The notes beneath the pieces were generated by a model that did no database searches, was not told the DNA's origin, and was given only the letters and a program-made list of their open reading frames with translations. From assembly GCA_937925335.1 (NCBI GenBank), contig CALEWY010000083.1, forward strand, positions 1 to 46,825: a stretch of DNA of 46,825 bases. Reading direction: 5' to 3'. The position numbers and the translations under genes were made by a program. The first letter of the stretch is position 1. Each line of letters begins with the position of its first letter. Origin of the DNA: an uncultured Acidimicrobiales bacterium (lineage in GTDB: Bacteria > Actinomycetota > Acidimicrobiia > Acidimicrobiales > SZUA-35). Of the stretch, positions 9,738-18,246 are shown piece by piece.

Positions 9738-11870
9738 TTACCTGCCTGGCAGATAGGGGTAGTTGCCGATGAACTCGGGTGAGTCGGAGAACAACAGCAC
9801 GACCCGCTCACGGGGCATGCCATCTCTCATCTGATCAAGCCACCAGTCGAAGCCGTTCTGGTCGAACCGGCGATCCAGCACGTTGGCGTAGACCACGCGC
9901 AAGAACGTCTCGTCATCCGTCTCGCCATACGTGGCGATGAACTCGGGGGAGCTTGCGAAGAACCGAGCGATGGAGTCGAGTGATCGTCCCCCACGCGACA
10001 CGTCGAGCCAGTAGCGGGCTCCATCGAGTTCAGGTTCGCGATCAAAGAACGCTCGGTAGAGGCGCAGGATGCGAGCGTCGGCGGTGACGTAGTCGGACGA
10101 AGCGACCAGTTCATCAACGCTCGTTGCCGTGGCGATCGTTGGCGGTGGGCCGCTTGGCTCGATCGGCTCGGGTTCTGGATCTGTCGGTTCTGGATCGGTG
10201 GGGTCTGGATCGGTGGGGTCTGGATCTGTCGGTCCTGGATCGGTGGGGTCTGGATCAACGGGGTCTGGATCAAAGGGGTCTGGATCAACGGGGTCAGGTT
10301 CGGGCGGGGCCACGCTGTTGACGACGAGATAGACGAGATTGTTCCGCTTCGAGGTGATGTAGAGCTCACCGTTTGGTCCTTGGCCGAAGCGGACGTCGGC
10401 TCGAGTTGTGGCGTAGGTGGAGGCGTCGTCGAAGATGTCGCGCAACGAGGTCCGGGGGAGCGGGGCGGTCATGTCGTCGAGGTCGTGGTCGATGAAGACT
10501 TGGGCGAGGCCGAGCGGGGCTTGTGTGAGGTCGCCCGGCGCGTCTCGCGTTGGATCGGACGGATCGAGCGAGGTGATGGCGCTTGCGATCGAGTCGAGCG
10601 ATGCGTGAAAGAGCGTGCCGCTCGTTGGGAAGTCGGCGAAGAAGTACTCGCCGCTGAGCGGTGATCCGTTGTCGACGGCGAAACCGCCGATGACGGACTG
10701 GCCGGTGAACTGGCTGCCAGGAGAACCGCCGTGTCCGTACTGAACCGCCGGGTAGACGAACGGCTGCTGCGCATCGTCGGTTGGTAGCGGATCGATGCCG
10801 GTCTGCACGCCACCTTCGGGGCGATGGACGAACGTGCCTTCGCGCAGCGGCCAGCCGTAGTCACCGCCGGCACGAATCACATTGATCTCTTCGACGTTGT
10901 CGCGGCCAGCTTCAGCCACGATCAGCGCTCGTTCGGTCTGCCCCTCTGGTCCGCCGACGACGGGCAGCGAAGCGAACGCCAGCGAGTGCGGATTGCGGTG
11001 ACCGATCGAGAAGACCTCGTCGATCATCGACGGGTCGCCGACAAAGGGATTGTCGACCGGGACCGAGTAGGGAGTTGTCGCTGTTGCTCGCGGATCGATC
11101 CTCAGGATCTTGCCGAGTGCATCGTCATTGCGGCCGCCACCGGCGATGGCCGACAAGACACTCCCGTCGCCATGGCCGACGTAGAGCAGCCCGAAGCCGG
11201 CCTCGTCAGGTTCGAGCGATGTGTCGAACGCGATCTGTTTGATCGGGTGGTCATAGACGGGCATGCCGACTCGAAAGACCTCCCGGATACTCGCAGGGTC
11301 GACAACACCGGTCGAGGTGTCGGCCGTGAATTCGAGCAGGATGCTGTCGGCACCGATGGGGTTGGCGACGTCACTCAGATAGTGGTGGCTCGCCGCATCG
11401 GAGGGCCGAGCGGCCATGGCCGAGGCGTAGATCAAGCCGTTCGTCTCGAACGCAGGGTGGAATGCGATCGAACGGAGGCCGCCGTGGAACACCGACGATG
11501 TGTCGAGCGGTGTGCCCGCGCCTGCCATCGCTGCGCCGACGTCGAGGAATAGCTCGGTGGTGCGCGGTCCTTCGGTTGGTCCGATCAGTTCGAACACGAG
11601 CCCATCGCGTTCGGTCACGACGAAGAGTCGGTCGCCCGTCGATGCCATGGCGTTCAGCCGAGGGGCGACACCGAACGATGAATTGGGGACGGTCGCGATC
11701 GGTCGGAGAACAACGTCGACTCCGAGATCGACTGGTGTGTTTGGCACGACTGCAGTGGCGCTCGCCGGGTTGCTCGTGACGCCGGTGAGCATCGCCCCGA
11801 GCACAACCATCGCCAGCGCCAGCGCGGGCACTCGGCGGCCCGTTCGCTGCGCAAGGTTGGTCGAGCTCAT
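9738..11870 (-). CDS. Secreted PQQ-dependent sugar dehydrogenase-like propeller with DUF4214 tail
   Basis: A 710-residue exported protein. After a signal sequence (about 10-38, ALALAMVVLGAMLTG), residues about 55-530 form a glucose/sorbosone dehydrogenase-type six-bladed propeller, with signatures such as LRSIAFHPAFETNGLIY, IGHRNPHSLAF and GGDYGWPLREG. A linker of Asp-Pro repeats (about 530-575) leads to two DUF4214 units with LYRAFFDREPELDG and FASSPEFIATYG. Family members oxidise sugars or related alcohols using PQQ, but cofactor use and substrate are not proven here. ATG 11870 sits seven bases after a TAGTGT -10 box. The DUF4214 tail probably mediates a surface or matrix function shared with both neighbours. 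Confidence 0.85.
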   Translation of the reverse strand: MSSTNLAQRTGRRVPALALAMVVLGAMLTGVTSNPASATAVVPNTPVDLGVDVVLRPIATVPNSSFGVAPRLNAMASTGDRLFVVTERDGLVFELIGPTEGPRTTELFLDVGAAMAGAGTPLDTSSVFHGGLRSIAFHPAFETNGLIYASAMAARPSDAASHHYLSDVANPIGADSILLEFTADTSTGVVDPASIREVFRVGMPVYDHPIKQIAFDTSLEPDEAGFGLLYVGHGDGSVLSAIAGGGRNDDALGKILRIDPRATATTPYSVPVDNPFVGDPSMIDEVFSIGHRNPHSLAFASLPVVGGPEGQTERALIVAEAGRDNVEEINVIRAGGDYGWPLREGTFVHRPEGGVQTGIDPLPTDDAQQPFVYPAVQYGHGGSPGSQFTGQSVIGGFAVDNGSPLSGEYFFADFPTSGTLFHASLDSIASAITSLDPSDPTRDAPGDLTQAPLGLAQVFIDHDLDDMTAPLPRTSLRDIFDDASTYATTRADVRFGQGPNGELYITSKRNNLVYLVVNSVAPPEPDPVDPDPFDPDPVDPDPTDPGPTDPDPTDPDPTDPEPTDPEPEPIEPSGPPPTIATATSVDELVASSDYVTADARILRLYRAFFDREPELDGARYWLDVSRGGRSLDSIARFFASSPEFIATYGETDDETFLRVVYANVLDRRFDQNGFDWWLDQMRDGMPRERVVLLFSDSPEFIGNYPYLPGR
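10174..10293. repeat. 15-bp tandem repeat encoding an Asp-Pro linker
   Basis: Eight in-register copies of a 15-bp unit (plus-strand form TCTGGATCGGTGGGG and variants) encode DPxDP-type repeats between the propeller and DUF4214 parts. Copies vary at two to four positions. Because the unit is a whole number of codons, copy number can change without breaking the frame. Confidence 0.85.
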
Positions 11871-11877
11871 CAGTCGA

Positions 11878-11883
11878 ACACTA
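11878..11883 (-). promoter_or_regulatory. -10 hexamer, leaderless start of the dehydrogenase-like gene
   Basis: On the reverse strand TAGTGT stands seven bases before the ATG at 11870, with no Shine-Dalgarno between them. The hexamer lies in the short gap between this gene and the upstream dimethylformamidase-like gene, suggesting that the two are transcribed separately. Confidence 0.45.
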
Positions 11884-11892
11884 GGGCTGCGA

Positions 11893-14067
11893 TCAGAACC
11901 GGGCGTCGTACTCGGCTGATTCGACCAACGCCTCGATGAGCACGGTGGAGTCTTCGCCGTTGTCGAGCCGGCTCGTCCAAGCGCTGTATTCGTCGGCGGC
12001 TGGCGGTCGCTTCAACAAACCCTGGTAGGTCGCGACGACCAGCACGCGGTTCGTGTAGATCCGCTGGCCTTCGGGCGACTGGCTGAAGTTCGCAAGGAGC
12101 TGGCCTCGAGTGAGGCCTTCGTCGAGCTGCTTCTCCCAGAAATCCCAGCCGGTTGCATCGGGATTGCGGTCGAAAACGTTGCGATAGATGAGGCGCACGT
12201 ACTCGCGGCTCAGCGGTTCGCCGTAGGTGGCCCGGAACTCGTTGGAGTTCGAGAAGAAGGTGGCCATCGCCTCGATCGACATGCCCTCTTGAAGGTGGCG
12301 TCGATTCCAGAAGTCGTAGCCGCCCGGGTCGGGGATGCGGCGGAAGGCGGCGAGGTAGAGACGAGCGATTGAGAAGCGCGGCGAGAACTCGTTGGAGCGG
12401 AGGAACCGGTCGATCACGTCGATCATTTCGGTGCCGCCGTCGCCCGCTTGGCCGGTCCAATACTCAAGGCCGGCACTGTCGGCTTCGCGGCCGAGGAAGT
12501 CGCGGTATTGCTGACGAACGAATGCCGTGGCCGTCGGGAACGGCTCGAAGCCCGAGATGGGGCCCGAGGGAGGAGGCTCTTCGGAATCGGCCAACATCCG
12601 GGAGAACAAGTTGGTGGTCGCCCGTTGGATCGCCGGGTGAGCGAACCCTTCACGGATCAGTCCCCAGCCCCACGAGTTCGTTCCACCGGAGAACACCCAG
12701 GCGCCCGACGGTGCTTGATAGATGACCGAGTGCGCCCAGTTGCGGCCCTTCTCATCGCCCACGAATGGTGATGATGCGAGCAGCGTTCGTTCGACGTTCT
12801 CGGGAAGTGGCACCGAGAAGTTTCGTCGGTCGACCTCGTAACCCATGATCCGACAGTCGTCGAGCTCTTGGTCATCCTCAACGCCGGTGCCCTTCCAGAA
12901 CCAGTGGCTGGCGTTGGTCGGCACGATCGGCGGGTAGGTGTTGTTGAAGTCCATGAAGTCCATGAAGTCGATGCTCCATAGATTCTGCATGGTCGTCGTC
13001 GTGTCTTTGAACAAGATCGTCGGCTCGGGCGAGTCTTCGCCGTCCGCGTACTTGAAACAGATCATGCGACGTTTCGGATCGCCACTTCGAGACGGTGCAA
13101 CCCGCACACGCCAGTAGGCGTTGTTGGCTCCGAGGTTGGCGATGTGGACACCCGAGTCGCGAGCGTCGAGGTACGCATCCATGATGCGCTGGGTCCAGTA
13201 CTCGTCATGGCCGGAGATCACGTTGATACGGCTCCGCTTGAGCGTGCCGGGCCAACGGTCGATGTCGAGGTTGGTCACGTAGGTGACGTCGTAGCCCTCT
13301 TTTTCGAGCCACATGACGAGGTCGTGATCCCAGCGGAAGAGGTCGCCCGAACCGCTCGAGCGATACGGCCGATCGAAGCTGACTTCGGTGGCGCGCTGGG
13401 TGCCGCGATCGGTGACCGGGCCGCCGCTCTGGCCGTCGTAGAGGCTCTTACCGATCGGTGTTGGTGTGTTCGTGTAGGCCGCGTAGGTGAGGATCGGCTG
13501 GGAGAGGACCATGTCGCAACGACGGTCGTCCTTCACGACGAATGTGGCGTGCGAGTCGACACCTTCGGCCGTGACGAGGCGGACGATGTAGATGCCACTC
13601 AACCACGAATCAGGAACGGTGAAGGAGAACGAAGGTGCGGTGCGGTCGCCGGTTTCGCCGGTGACGGCGTTGGTCCGCAGCGGTGGTGCCGCGTTGACCT
13701 GTGTTGCCGGCAGCGTGCGCATGAGGCGGCCGCCGGACCCGCTGTACCAACCCAATCGGAAGACGGTTGCCGATACGGCGGTCGATGTGCCGACGAGAGC
13801 GACGATGTCGACTTGTTCGCCAGCCTTGACCGAGTCTTGCTTGGCGTATCCGCCGAGGACCTCAAGGCTGTCGCCGGATGGGTTGGTGAGCTTCCAAGCC
13901 GTTGAGCCGGCGTTGCCGTTCTCCGATCGGATCCGCGAGCTACCAGCAGCGAGTGCCGGCGACGCGACGGCGAGCGCTGTTACGCCGGCCGCGCCGACAA
14001 GAAAGTTCCTCCGGCCGCGAGAAAGACTCGCGCCAGATCCAATTTCGCCCTTGCTCACCACAACCAC
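11893..14067 (-). CDS. Tat-exported N,N-dimethylformamidase-like protein with four DUF4214 units
   Basis: A 724-residue protein. A Tat signal is visible (SRGRRNFLVGAAG, ending near ALAAGSS at about residue 43). Residues about 60-170 look like an Ig-like domain. Residues about 180-480 match the large catalytic subunit family of N,N-dimethylformamidase (YDVTYVTNLDIDRWPG, VISGHDEYWT, LGANNAYWRVR). Residues about 515-724 hold four DUF4214-type units (FVRQQYRDFLGREADSAG, LYLAAFRRIPDPGGYDFW, LIYRNVFDRNPDATGWDF and a weaker fourth). Real substrates of most family members are unknown, so amide hydrolysis is only a family-level guess. The start is one of several in-frame GTGs; GTG 14061 or 14058 is better spaced from GGGGAG than GTG 14067. 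Confidence 0.82.
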   Translation of the reverse strand: MVVVSKGEIGSGASLSRGRRNFLVGAAGVTALAVASPALAAGSSRIRSENGNAGSTAWKLTNPSGDSLEVLGGYAKQDSVKAGEQVDIVALVGTSTAVSATVFRLGWYSGSGGRLMRTLPATQVNAAPPLRTNAVTGETGDRTAPSFSFTVPDSWLSGIYIVRLVTAEGVDSHATFVVKDDRRCDMVLSQPILTYAAYTNTPTPIGKSLYDGQSGGPVTDRGTQRATEVSFDRPYRSSGSGDLFRWDHDLVMWLEKEGYDVTYVTNLDIDRWPGTLKRSRINVISGHDEYWTQRIMDAYLDARDSGVHIANLGANNAYWRVRVAPSRSGDPKRRMICFKYADGEDSPEPTILFKDTTTTMQNLWSIDFMDFMDFNNTYPPIVPTNASHWFWKGTGVEDDQELDDCRIMGYEVDRRNFSVPLPENVERTLLASSPFVGDEKGRNWAHSVIYQAPSGAWVFSGGTNSWGWGLIREGFAHPAIQRATTNLFSRMLADSEEPPPSGPISGFEPFPTATAFVRQQYRDFLGREADSAGLEYWTGQAGDGGTEMIDVIDRFLRSNEFSPRFSIARLYLAAFRRIPDPGGYDFWNRRHLQEGMSIEAMATFFSNSNEFRATYGEPLSREYVRLIYRNVFDRNPDATGWDFWEKQLDEGLTRGQLLANFSQSPEGQRIYTNRVLVVATYQGLLKRPPAADEYSAWTSRLDNGEDSTVLIEALVESAEYDARF

Positions 14068-14115
14068 TCCCCGTGATCAATCGCCTCAGCGTGTGAGCGT
14101 ACGGGCTGGCGGAGG

Positions 14116-14154
14116 ACCCCACAAGAGCGGCCTTGCTCGGCCCTGTCTTGGGGT
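14116..14154. promoter_or_regulatory. Imperfect hairpin upstream of the Tat-exported gene
   Basis: ACCC, CAAGA and GGCC pair with GGCC, TCTTG and GGGT around a six-base loop, with small bulges. It lies about 50 bases upstream of the reverse-strand start, so it may be a 5' leader structure or an operator. No function can be assigned. Confidence 0.25.
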
Positions 14155-14228
14155 GTGCGACAGACGGATGCCGTATGCACCGCTGCGCTTTTGGGTCAAG
14201 ATGAGCGCCATGACGTTCGACGAAACGC

Positions 14229-14554
14229 TTGTGCTCGGTTTCGATCGAGTTCGAAAATGACATGAAGATCGTCATTGAGACGTCTTGTGTGATTGAAGGC
14301 GTGGGCGGAGCGGTGGGTTTCGATCCAGAGTCACACACGAGTGCCGGTGCCGAGCGCTCGGTTTATGCGCTCGGAAGAACGCACGCGTTTCCATCGAAGG
14401 ACCCGAACTAATCGTGATCGTCGAAGGTGGGCCAACCATCAGGGTTCCGCCGTAGGACTCGTTTGAAGCCTGGCAAGTCGTCAAGACGAACGGCGACATG
14501 TTGGTGTCGATGCCGGGCGGAGAAGTCGCCGTCCGGAACTCCAACACTGATTGA
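14229..14554 (+). pseudogene. Decayed DUF6188-like gene
   Basis: Two reading frames together give one protein-like sequence. The first (from 14229) reads VSIEFENDMKIVIET and then VGFDPESH before stopping at 14411. The second (from about 14405) reads ELIVIVEGGPTIRVPP, meets a TAG at 14453, and continues DSFEAWQVV and MLVSMPGGEVAV to a stop at 14554. From memory this order of motifs matches DUF6188-family proteins of actinobacteria, which have a beta-rich fold and uncertain function. A frameshift near 14405 and the in-frame TAG would destroy the product. No intact start is seen; the frame is closed at 14211. The family label is tentative. Confidence 0.45.
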
Positions 14555-14635
14555 GATCGAGCGTCTCTCATCGAGCCCTATCGTCGTTGTCAGGCCACGT
14601 TGTCCTTAACGAAGTCGCCCGACGCTTGGAGGCTC

Positions 14636-14998
14636 ATGAAACTCATCAGTATCGGATTCTGGGCGAACACCGAAGACGACCGGTGGCCCGACGTCTCAGA
14701 CTTCGTCGATCACGACTGGGATGCCGATGAGCGACATCGGATCGTCTCCTACCTTCTCGGAGGGTTCCACGCTTACGCGATGATGGGGCCTTCCCACTGT
14801 CGCGTGTGCGGAAAGCTGAACGGCTCGACCGAGCTAATGGACGGCACGTACGTCTGGCCTCAAGGCCTCGCCCACTACGTGCAGGATCATGGCGTTCGGC
14901 TTCCGAAAGAGTTCGTCGATCACGCGATCGACCATCAAGATCGAATCGATGATGCTGAATGCGATGACTCGTGGTGGGAACAGGTGCGTCCAGAATGA
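14636..14998 (+). CDS. Conserved hypothetical protein with paired cysteines
   Basis: A 120-residue soluble acidic protein of no assigned function. It has CRVCGKLNGS in the middle, which may bind a metal together with nearby histidines, followed by the conserved-looking stretch ELMDGTYVWPQGLAHYV. I recall similar short proteins in Streptomyces and relatives without an assigned role. ATG 14636 is preferred over an upstream in-frame start at 14600 because GGAGG lies just before it and the sequence before this Met is not protein-like. It follows the decayed DUF6188-like gene, so both may belong to one accessory patch. Confidence 0.7.
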   Translation: MKLISIGFWANTEDDRWPDVSDFVDHDWDADERHRIVSYLLGGFHAYAMMGPSHCRVCGKLNGSTELMDGTYVWPQGLAHYVQDHGVRLPKEFVDHAIDHQDRIDDAECDDSWWEQVRPE

Positions 14999-14999
14999 C

Positions 15000-15019
15000 C
15001 CGGACGTCAGTTCGTCCGG
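15000..15019. terminator. Perfect hairpin between convergent genes
   Basis: CCGGACG and CGTCCGG form a seven-base-pair stem around TCAGTT, directly after the 14636 gene and 13 bases before the stop of the reverse-strand membrane protein. There is no T-tract, so it is a GC-rich bidirectional terminator candidate. Confidence 0.5.
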
Positions 15020-15032
15020 TGCACCCTGACTG

Positions 15033-15527
15033 TTAGTTCCAGGCGGCGGGGCCCCACACCATCACCACGAGGGCGACGACGACGAGCAGCTGGAAGAGGC
15101 CCTCACCGAGCGCCAGCTTCTTGGCGAGGGTGTTGACCTCGGGGTCTTCTGCCATCTGCATCTCGGGATCGAGTGCGTCGGCTCGCTCGGCAAGGCCAAC
15201 CGCCGAGGGGCGGATCAGGCCGTGCATGACACCAACGAGGGCGAACCAAACCACGAACGCCGCCGAGACCCACGGTGCGGAGAACTTCCACGCACCGTCG
15301 CTGAGCGCGATGAGCACGATGCCGAGAACAAGAACACCGTTGATCGAGTTGTAGGCGATTGCCGTGACGGACTTCGTCGTGCGTAGGAGAAGTGATGCCT
15401 CTCCGGCTTTCGCTGCGAAGGCCTTGGCGTTGTACGCACCATGAGCGATCACGCCACCGAAGCCAACGAAGGCTGCGGCGATATGGAGCACCAAGAGGAT
15501 GCGGTAGATGACTGAAGTCGTACCCAT
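15033..15527 (-). CDS. Four-helix integral membrane protein, DUF2269-like
   Basis: A 164-residue protein with four predicted membrane segments: ILLVLHIAAAFVGFGGVIAH, a segment around NGVLVLGIVLIAL, WVSAAFVVWFALVGVMHGLI, and a C-terminal LFQLLVVVALVVMVWGPAAW. The first helix carries a histidine in LHIAAAFVGFGG, as in small heme- or electron-transfer-like membrane families and in DUF2269. Function is unknown. ATG 15527 is chosen because a TACCGT hexamer lies seven bases upstream and the sequence before it is not membrane-like. The divergent neighbour starts only 23 bases away. Confidence 0.7.
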   Translation of the reverse strand: MGTTSVIYRILLVLHIAAAFVGFGGVIAHGAYNAKAFAAKAGEASLLLRTTKSVTAIAYNSINGVLVLGIVLIALSDGAWKFSAPWVSAAFVVWFALVGVMHGLIRPSAVGLAERADALDPEMQMAEDPEVNTLAKKLALGEGLFQLLVVVALVVMVWGPAAWN

Positions 15528-15534
15528 CTCAGGC

Positions 15535-15544
15535 ACGGTAGTCT
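15535..15544. promoter_or_regulatory. Overlapping divergent -10 boxes sharing a TA
   Basis: The ten bases ACGGTAGTCT contain TAGTCT on the plus strand (15539-15544, six bases before GTG 15551) and TACCGT on the minus strand (15535-15540, seven bases before ATG 15527). The two hexamers share the TA at 15539-15540. Both genes would make leaderless transcripts from one melted site. Confidence 0.55.
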
Positions 15545-15550
15545 CGGCGG

Positions 15551-16078
15551 GTGGCCGCTCCTGACTTTGTTCCAACCGATCCCGTTCAACGGGTTCGTAG
15601 CTACAGCTCACCGCCGCGCCGTTCAAGCTCTTGGAATGCCAGCCGAGCCGGTGACTTGCCAGGTGGCCAGCCGGCTGGAGCCCGTTTGGGCAGCCAAGGT
15701 CCTGACCAGGGATACGCCTTCCGACTCGTTCGCCAGTTCGACGATCGCCTCCATCTAGGAGATGTCGAACACGCCGACGCCGTTGCGGTTTGTGTCGCCG
15801 TCGCAATGAAGCGAGCCGCTGCCTATGGCCGCGCGCCCGTCGTTCACGACCTCACGATTGCATTCACCGTCTTTGGGTTCCTCGATCCACAGGCTGACGC
15901 TGAGCTCGTCGCCTATCGCGAGCGAGTCTTTGCTGGCGTTCACTCGAGCCACCACTACGCCGAGCGACGCGACGTTGTCGACGCGGTGCCCGAGAGCATG
16001 CTCACGCGTTCGATCAAGGCAGTCGAACTTCGTTACGAGTCCGACTGGCGTTCCAACCTCAACCTCTCGACGGACTGA
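15551..16078 (+). CDS. Conserved hypothetical protein
   Basis: A 175-residue soluble protein without a recognised domain. The N-terminal 55 residues (from APDFVPTDPVQRVRSY) are rich in Ser, Arg, Pro and Gly. The remainder looks helical and folded, with FRLVRQFDDRLHLG, VAVAMKRAAAYGRAPVVHD and AYRERVFAGVHSSHH. It may be a lineage-specific Acidimicrobiia family, but I cannot verify this. GTG 15551 is set by the -10 box six bases upstream. gltX follows 41 bases after its stop, with a weak Shine-Dalgarno of its own. Confidence 0.7.
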   Translation: MAAPDFVPTDPVQRVRSYSSPPRRSSSWNASRAGDLPGGQPAGARLGSQGPDQGYAFRLVRQFDDRLHLGDVEHADAVAVCVAVAMKRAAAYGRAPVVHDLTIAFTVFGFLDPQADAELVAYRERVFAGVHSSHHYAERRDVVDAVPESMLTRSIKAVELRYESDWRSNLNLSTD

Positions 16079-16119
16079 ACGTCCGCACCGAGCCAACTCC
16101 GAAACTTCAGGACCAGCCG

Positions 16120-17538
16120 ATGACTTTGGCCGAGCCCACCTCTGACGTCCGAGTGCGTTTCAGTCCAGCCCCGACGGGCTATCTGCACGTCGGCAGCGCA
16201 CGATCCGCGCTGTTCAACTGGATGTACGCCGCCCGCACCGAGGGCACGATGATCCTTCGCGTCGAAGACACCGACGCCGATCGCAGCCAAGACGAGCTCG
16301 TGCAAGCGATTCGCGACAGCCTCGGCTGGCTCGGAATCGACTGGCACGAGGAGTATCGCCAGTCCGATCGTTTCGATCTCTACCGAGCAGCAGCGCAGGA
16401 CTTCGTCGACCGTGGCCTCGCCTACTACTGCGATTGCAGTCAGGAAGACGTCAAGGCTCGGATCGAGGCCAAGGGTGAGAGCGGCGGCTACGACAGCTTC
16501 TGTCGAGATCGTGGACTCGGCCCGGCCGAGAACACCGTCGTGCGGTTCCGAACACCGACTGAAGGCACCACGAGCTACGACGATCTCATTCGTGGCACCG
16601 TCTCGTTCGAGAACGACACGCTCGAAGACTTCGTGATCGTTCGAAGCAGCGGCGTGCCGCTGTTCCACGTTGCCAATGCCTACGACGATCTCGACATGGG
16701 AATCACCCACGTCGTGCGCGGTGAAGACTTGGTCAACACGGTTCCTCGGGTGCTGTTGCTTCGTCAGGCCATGCTCGGCTCAAGCGTGTTCGCTGATCGA
16801 GAGGGCCTGGCCGAGGCCCCTGTGTTCGCCCACCTTCCCCTCATCGTGAACGAGCAGCGCAAGAAGCTGTCGAAGCGTCGTGATGATGTGTCGGTTGGCG
16901 AGTTCGCCGATCGCGGTTTTCTGCCCGAGGCGATGCGCAACTACTTGCTCACACTCGGCTGGGGCCCTCGTGATGAGGGCGATGAGATCCGACCAATCGA
17001 TGAGCTCGTTCCTCAGTTCGATCTCGCTGACATCAATAAGGCTCCGGCCTTCTTCGACATCAAAAAGCTCGAGCACTTCAACGGCGAATACATCCGAGCC
17101 TTGCCACTCGATGACTTCTTGACCCGAGTCGCTCCGTTCGTTGCCGAGATCGACTCCGGCTTGTTCGAGCGGATGGCGCCGTTTGTGCAAGGCCGGCTCA
17201 AGCGACTCGATGAAGCGCCGTCGTTCCTGGACTGGGTTGTCGGCGACCCGCGCGAGCCCGAAGAGAAAGACTGGCGCAAGACGATGACGAAGGAGAAGGA
17301 CCGAGTGCCCGAGGTGCTCGATCTTGTCATCGAACGTCTCGCCGATTGCCCGTGGGAGCCCGAGGCTCTTGAGAAGGCAGTGTTCGGCGTCGGCGAGGAG
17401 CTCGGCACGAAGACCCAGCTCCCCGTGCGGATGGCGCTCTCCGGATCTCGCTCCGGCATTCCATTGTTCGAGCCGATGGTCGAGCTCGATCGTGACGTTG
17501 TGCTCGACCGCCTGCGGGCTGCTCGAGCCAAGGTCTAA
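16120..17538 (+). CDS. gltX: Glutamate--tRNA ligase
   Basis: A 472-residue class I aminoacyl-tRNA synthetase that charges tRNA-Glu. The HIGH-type motif is in FSPAPTGYLHVGSARSALF (residues 11-29) and the KMSKS-type loop is KLSKRRDD. Other family signatures are LRVEDTDADRS, HVVRGEDLVNTVPR and the C-terminal anticodon-binding part with PVRMALSGSRSGIPLF. Whether it also charges tRNA-Gln, which then needs GatCAB, cannot be told from the window. Length is normal for a bacterial GluRS. AGGA lies eight bases before the ATG. Confidence 0.95.
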   Translation: MTLAEPTSDVRVRFSPAPTGYLHVGSARSALFNWMYAARTEGTMILRVEDTDADRSQDELVQAIRDSLGWLGIDWHEEYRQSDRFDLYRAAAQDFVDRGLAYYCDCSQEDVKARIEAKGESGGYDSFCRDRGLGPAENTVVRFRTPTEGTTSYDDLIRGTVSFENDTLEDFVIVRSSGVPLFHVANAYDDLDMGITHVVRGEDLVNTVPRVLLLRQAMLGSSVFADREGLAEAPVFAHLPLIVNEQRKKLSKRRDDVSVGEFADRGFLPEAMRNYLLTLGWGPRDEGDEIRPIDELVPQFDLADINKAPAFFDIKKLEHFNGEYIRALPLDDFLTRVAPFVAEIDSGLFERMAPFVQGRLKRLDEAPSFLDWVVGDPREPEEKDWRKTMTKEKDRVPEVLDLVIERLADCPWEPEALEKAVFGVGEELGTKTQLPVRMALSGSRSGIPLFEPMVELDRDVVLDRLRAARAKV

Positions 17539-17559
17539 CCGGGGTCGTTCGTCCAGGCC

Positions 17560-18246
17560 ATGGCAAAGTCCACCGCAACGTCCTCGTCGCCTGATCGCTC
17601 CGAAGGGTCCGACGACCGCCGGCCGCCTCCGAAGCGCGGGCGAGTGTTCTGGATGATGGTGGTCTTGGGATTGTCGATCGCCTACGTCGGGGCGAACTTC
17701 GTCGACGTTTGGCTCGGCTCTCGTCGTAGCTACGAAGGCACCGCATCCGCTGCGGTTGTGCTCGGTGCTGCGCAATACAACGGCGAACCATCGCCTGCCC
17801 TGCGCGGTCGCCTCGATCGAGCCGCGGAGCTCTATCTGTCCGACGCTGTGGAGTACGTCGTCGTCACCGGTGGCGGGCGCGATGGCGACGCAACAACCGA
17901 AGCCAAGGCGAGCTACGACTACCTCACGTCCGAAGCTGGCATTCCCGATGAGCGGCTGTTCCTCGAGGTCGACGGAACCACCACCTACGAAGAGCTCGCC
18001 GCATCGGCCCGCTTCTTGACTCGCGAGGGTTTGACCGACGTTGTTGTCGTGACCGATCCCTATCACGTGCGTCGGGCGGAACTGACCGCCGAGGAAGTTG
18101 GGCTCACCGCGGAAGTTGGCCCGACCGATTCCGGCGCTTCCTTCGGTCGGCTGATGAACGAGACCGTCGCCGTGTCCGTCGGTCGCATCATCAGCTTCCG
18201 CCGCGTCGATCGTCTCGTCTGTTTCCTCGAAGGCTGCGACAGCTGA
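17560..18246 (+). CDS. YdcF/ElyC-type DUF218 membrane-anchored protein
   Basis: A 228-residue protein with a cytosolic N-terminus, one membrane helix at about residues 29-50 (VFWMMVVLGLSIAYVG) and a DUF218 domain outside. Typical signatures are AAVVLGAAQYNGEPSPALRG, VVTGG, TYEELAAS and VVVVTDPYHVRRA. Members such as SanA, ElyC and YdcF affect envelope integrity, but the reaction is unclear. It begins 21 bases after the gltX stop, so it may be co-transcribed, and its stop overlaps the CTG start proposed for the next gene. Confidence 0.82.
   Translation: MAKSTATSSSPDRSEGSDDRRPPPKRGRVFWMMVVLGLSIAYVGANFVDVWLGSRRSYEGTASAAVVLGAAQYNGEPSPALRGRLDRAAELYLSDAVEYVVVTGGGRDGDATTEAKASYDYLTSEAGIPDERLFLEVDGTTTYEELAASARFLTREGLTDVVVVTDPYHVRRAELTAEEVGLTAEVGPTDSGASFGRLMNETVAVSVGRIISFRRVDRLVCFLEGCDS

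Noticed and set aside
10174..10293. CRISPR-like array
   Set aside because: The 15-bp units abut with no spacers, are in frame and encode an Asp-Pro linker.
16780..18066. Long reverse-strand open frame opposite gltX and the YdcF-type gene
   Set aside because: It is a codon-bias shadow: gltX and the YdcF gene on the plus strand have full family signatures, and the reverse frame has no domain and crosses both genes.
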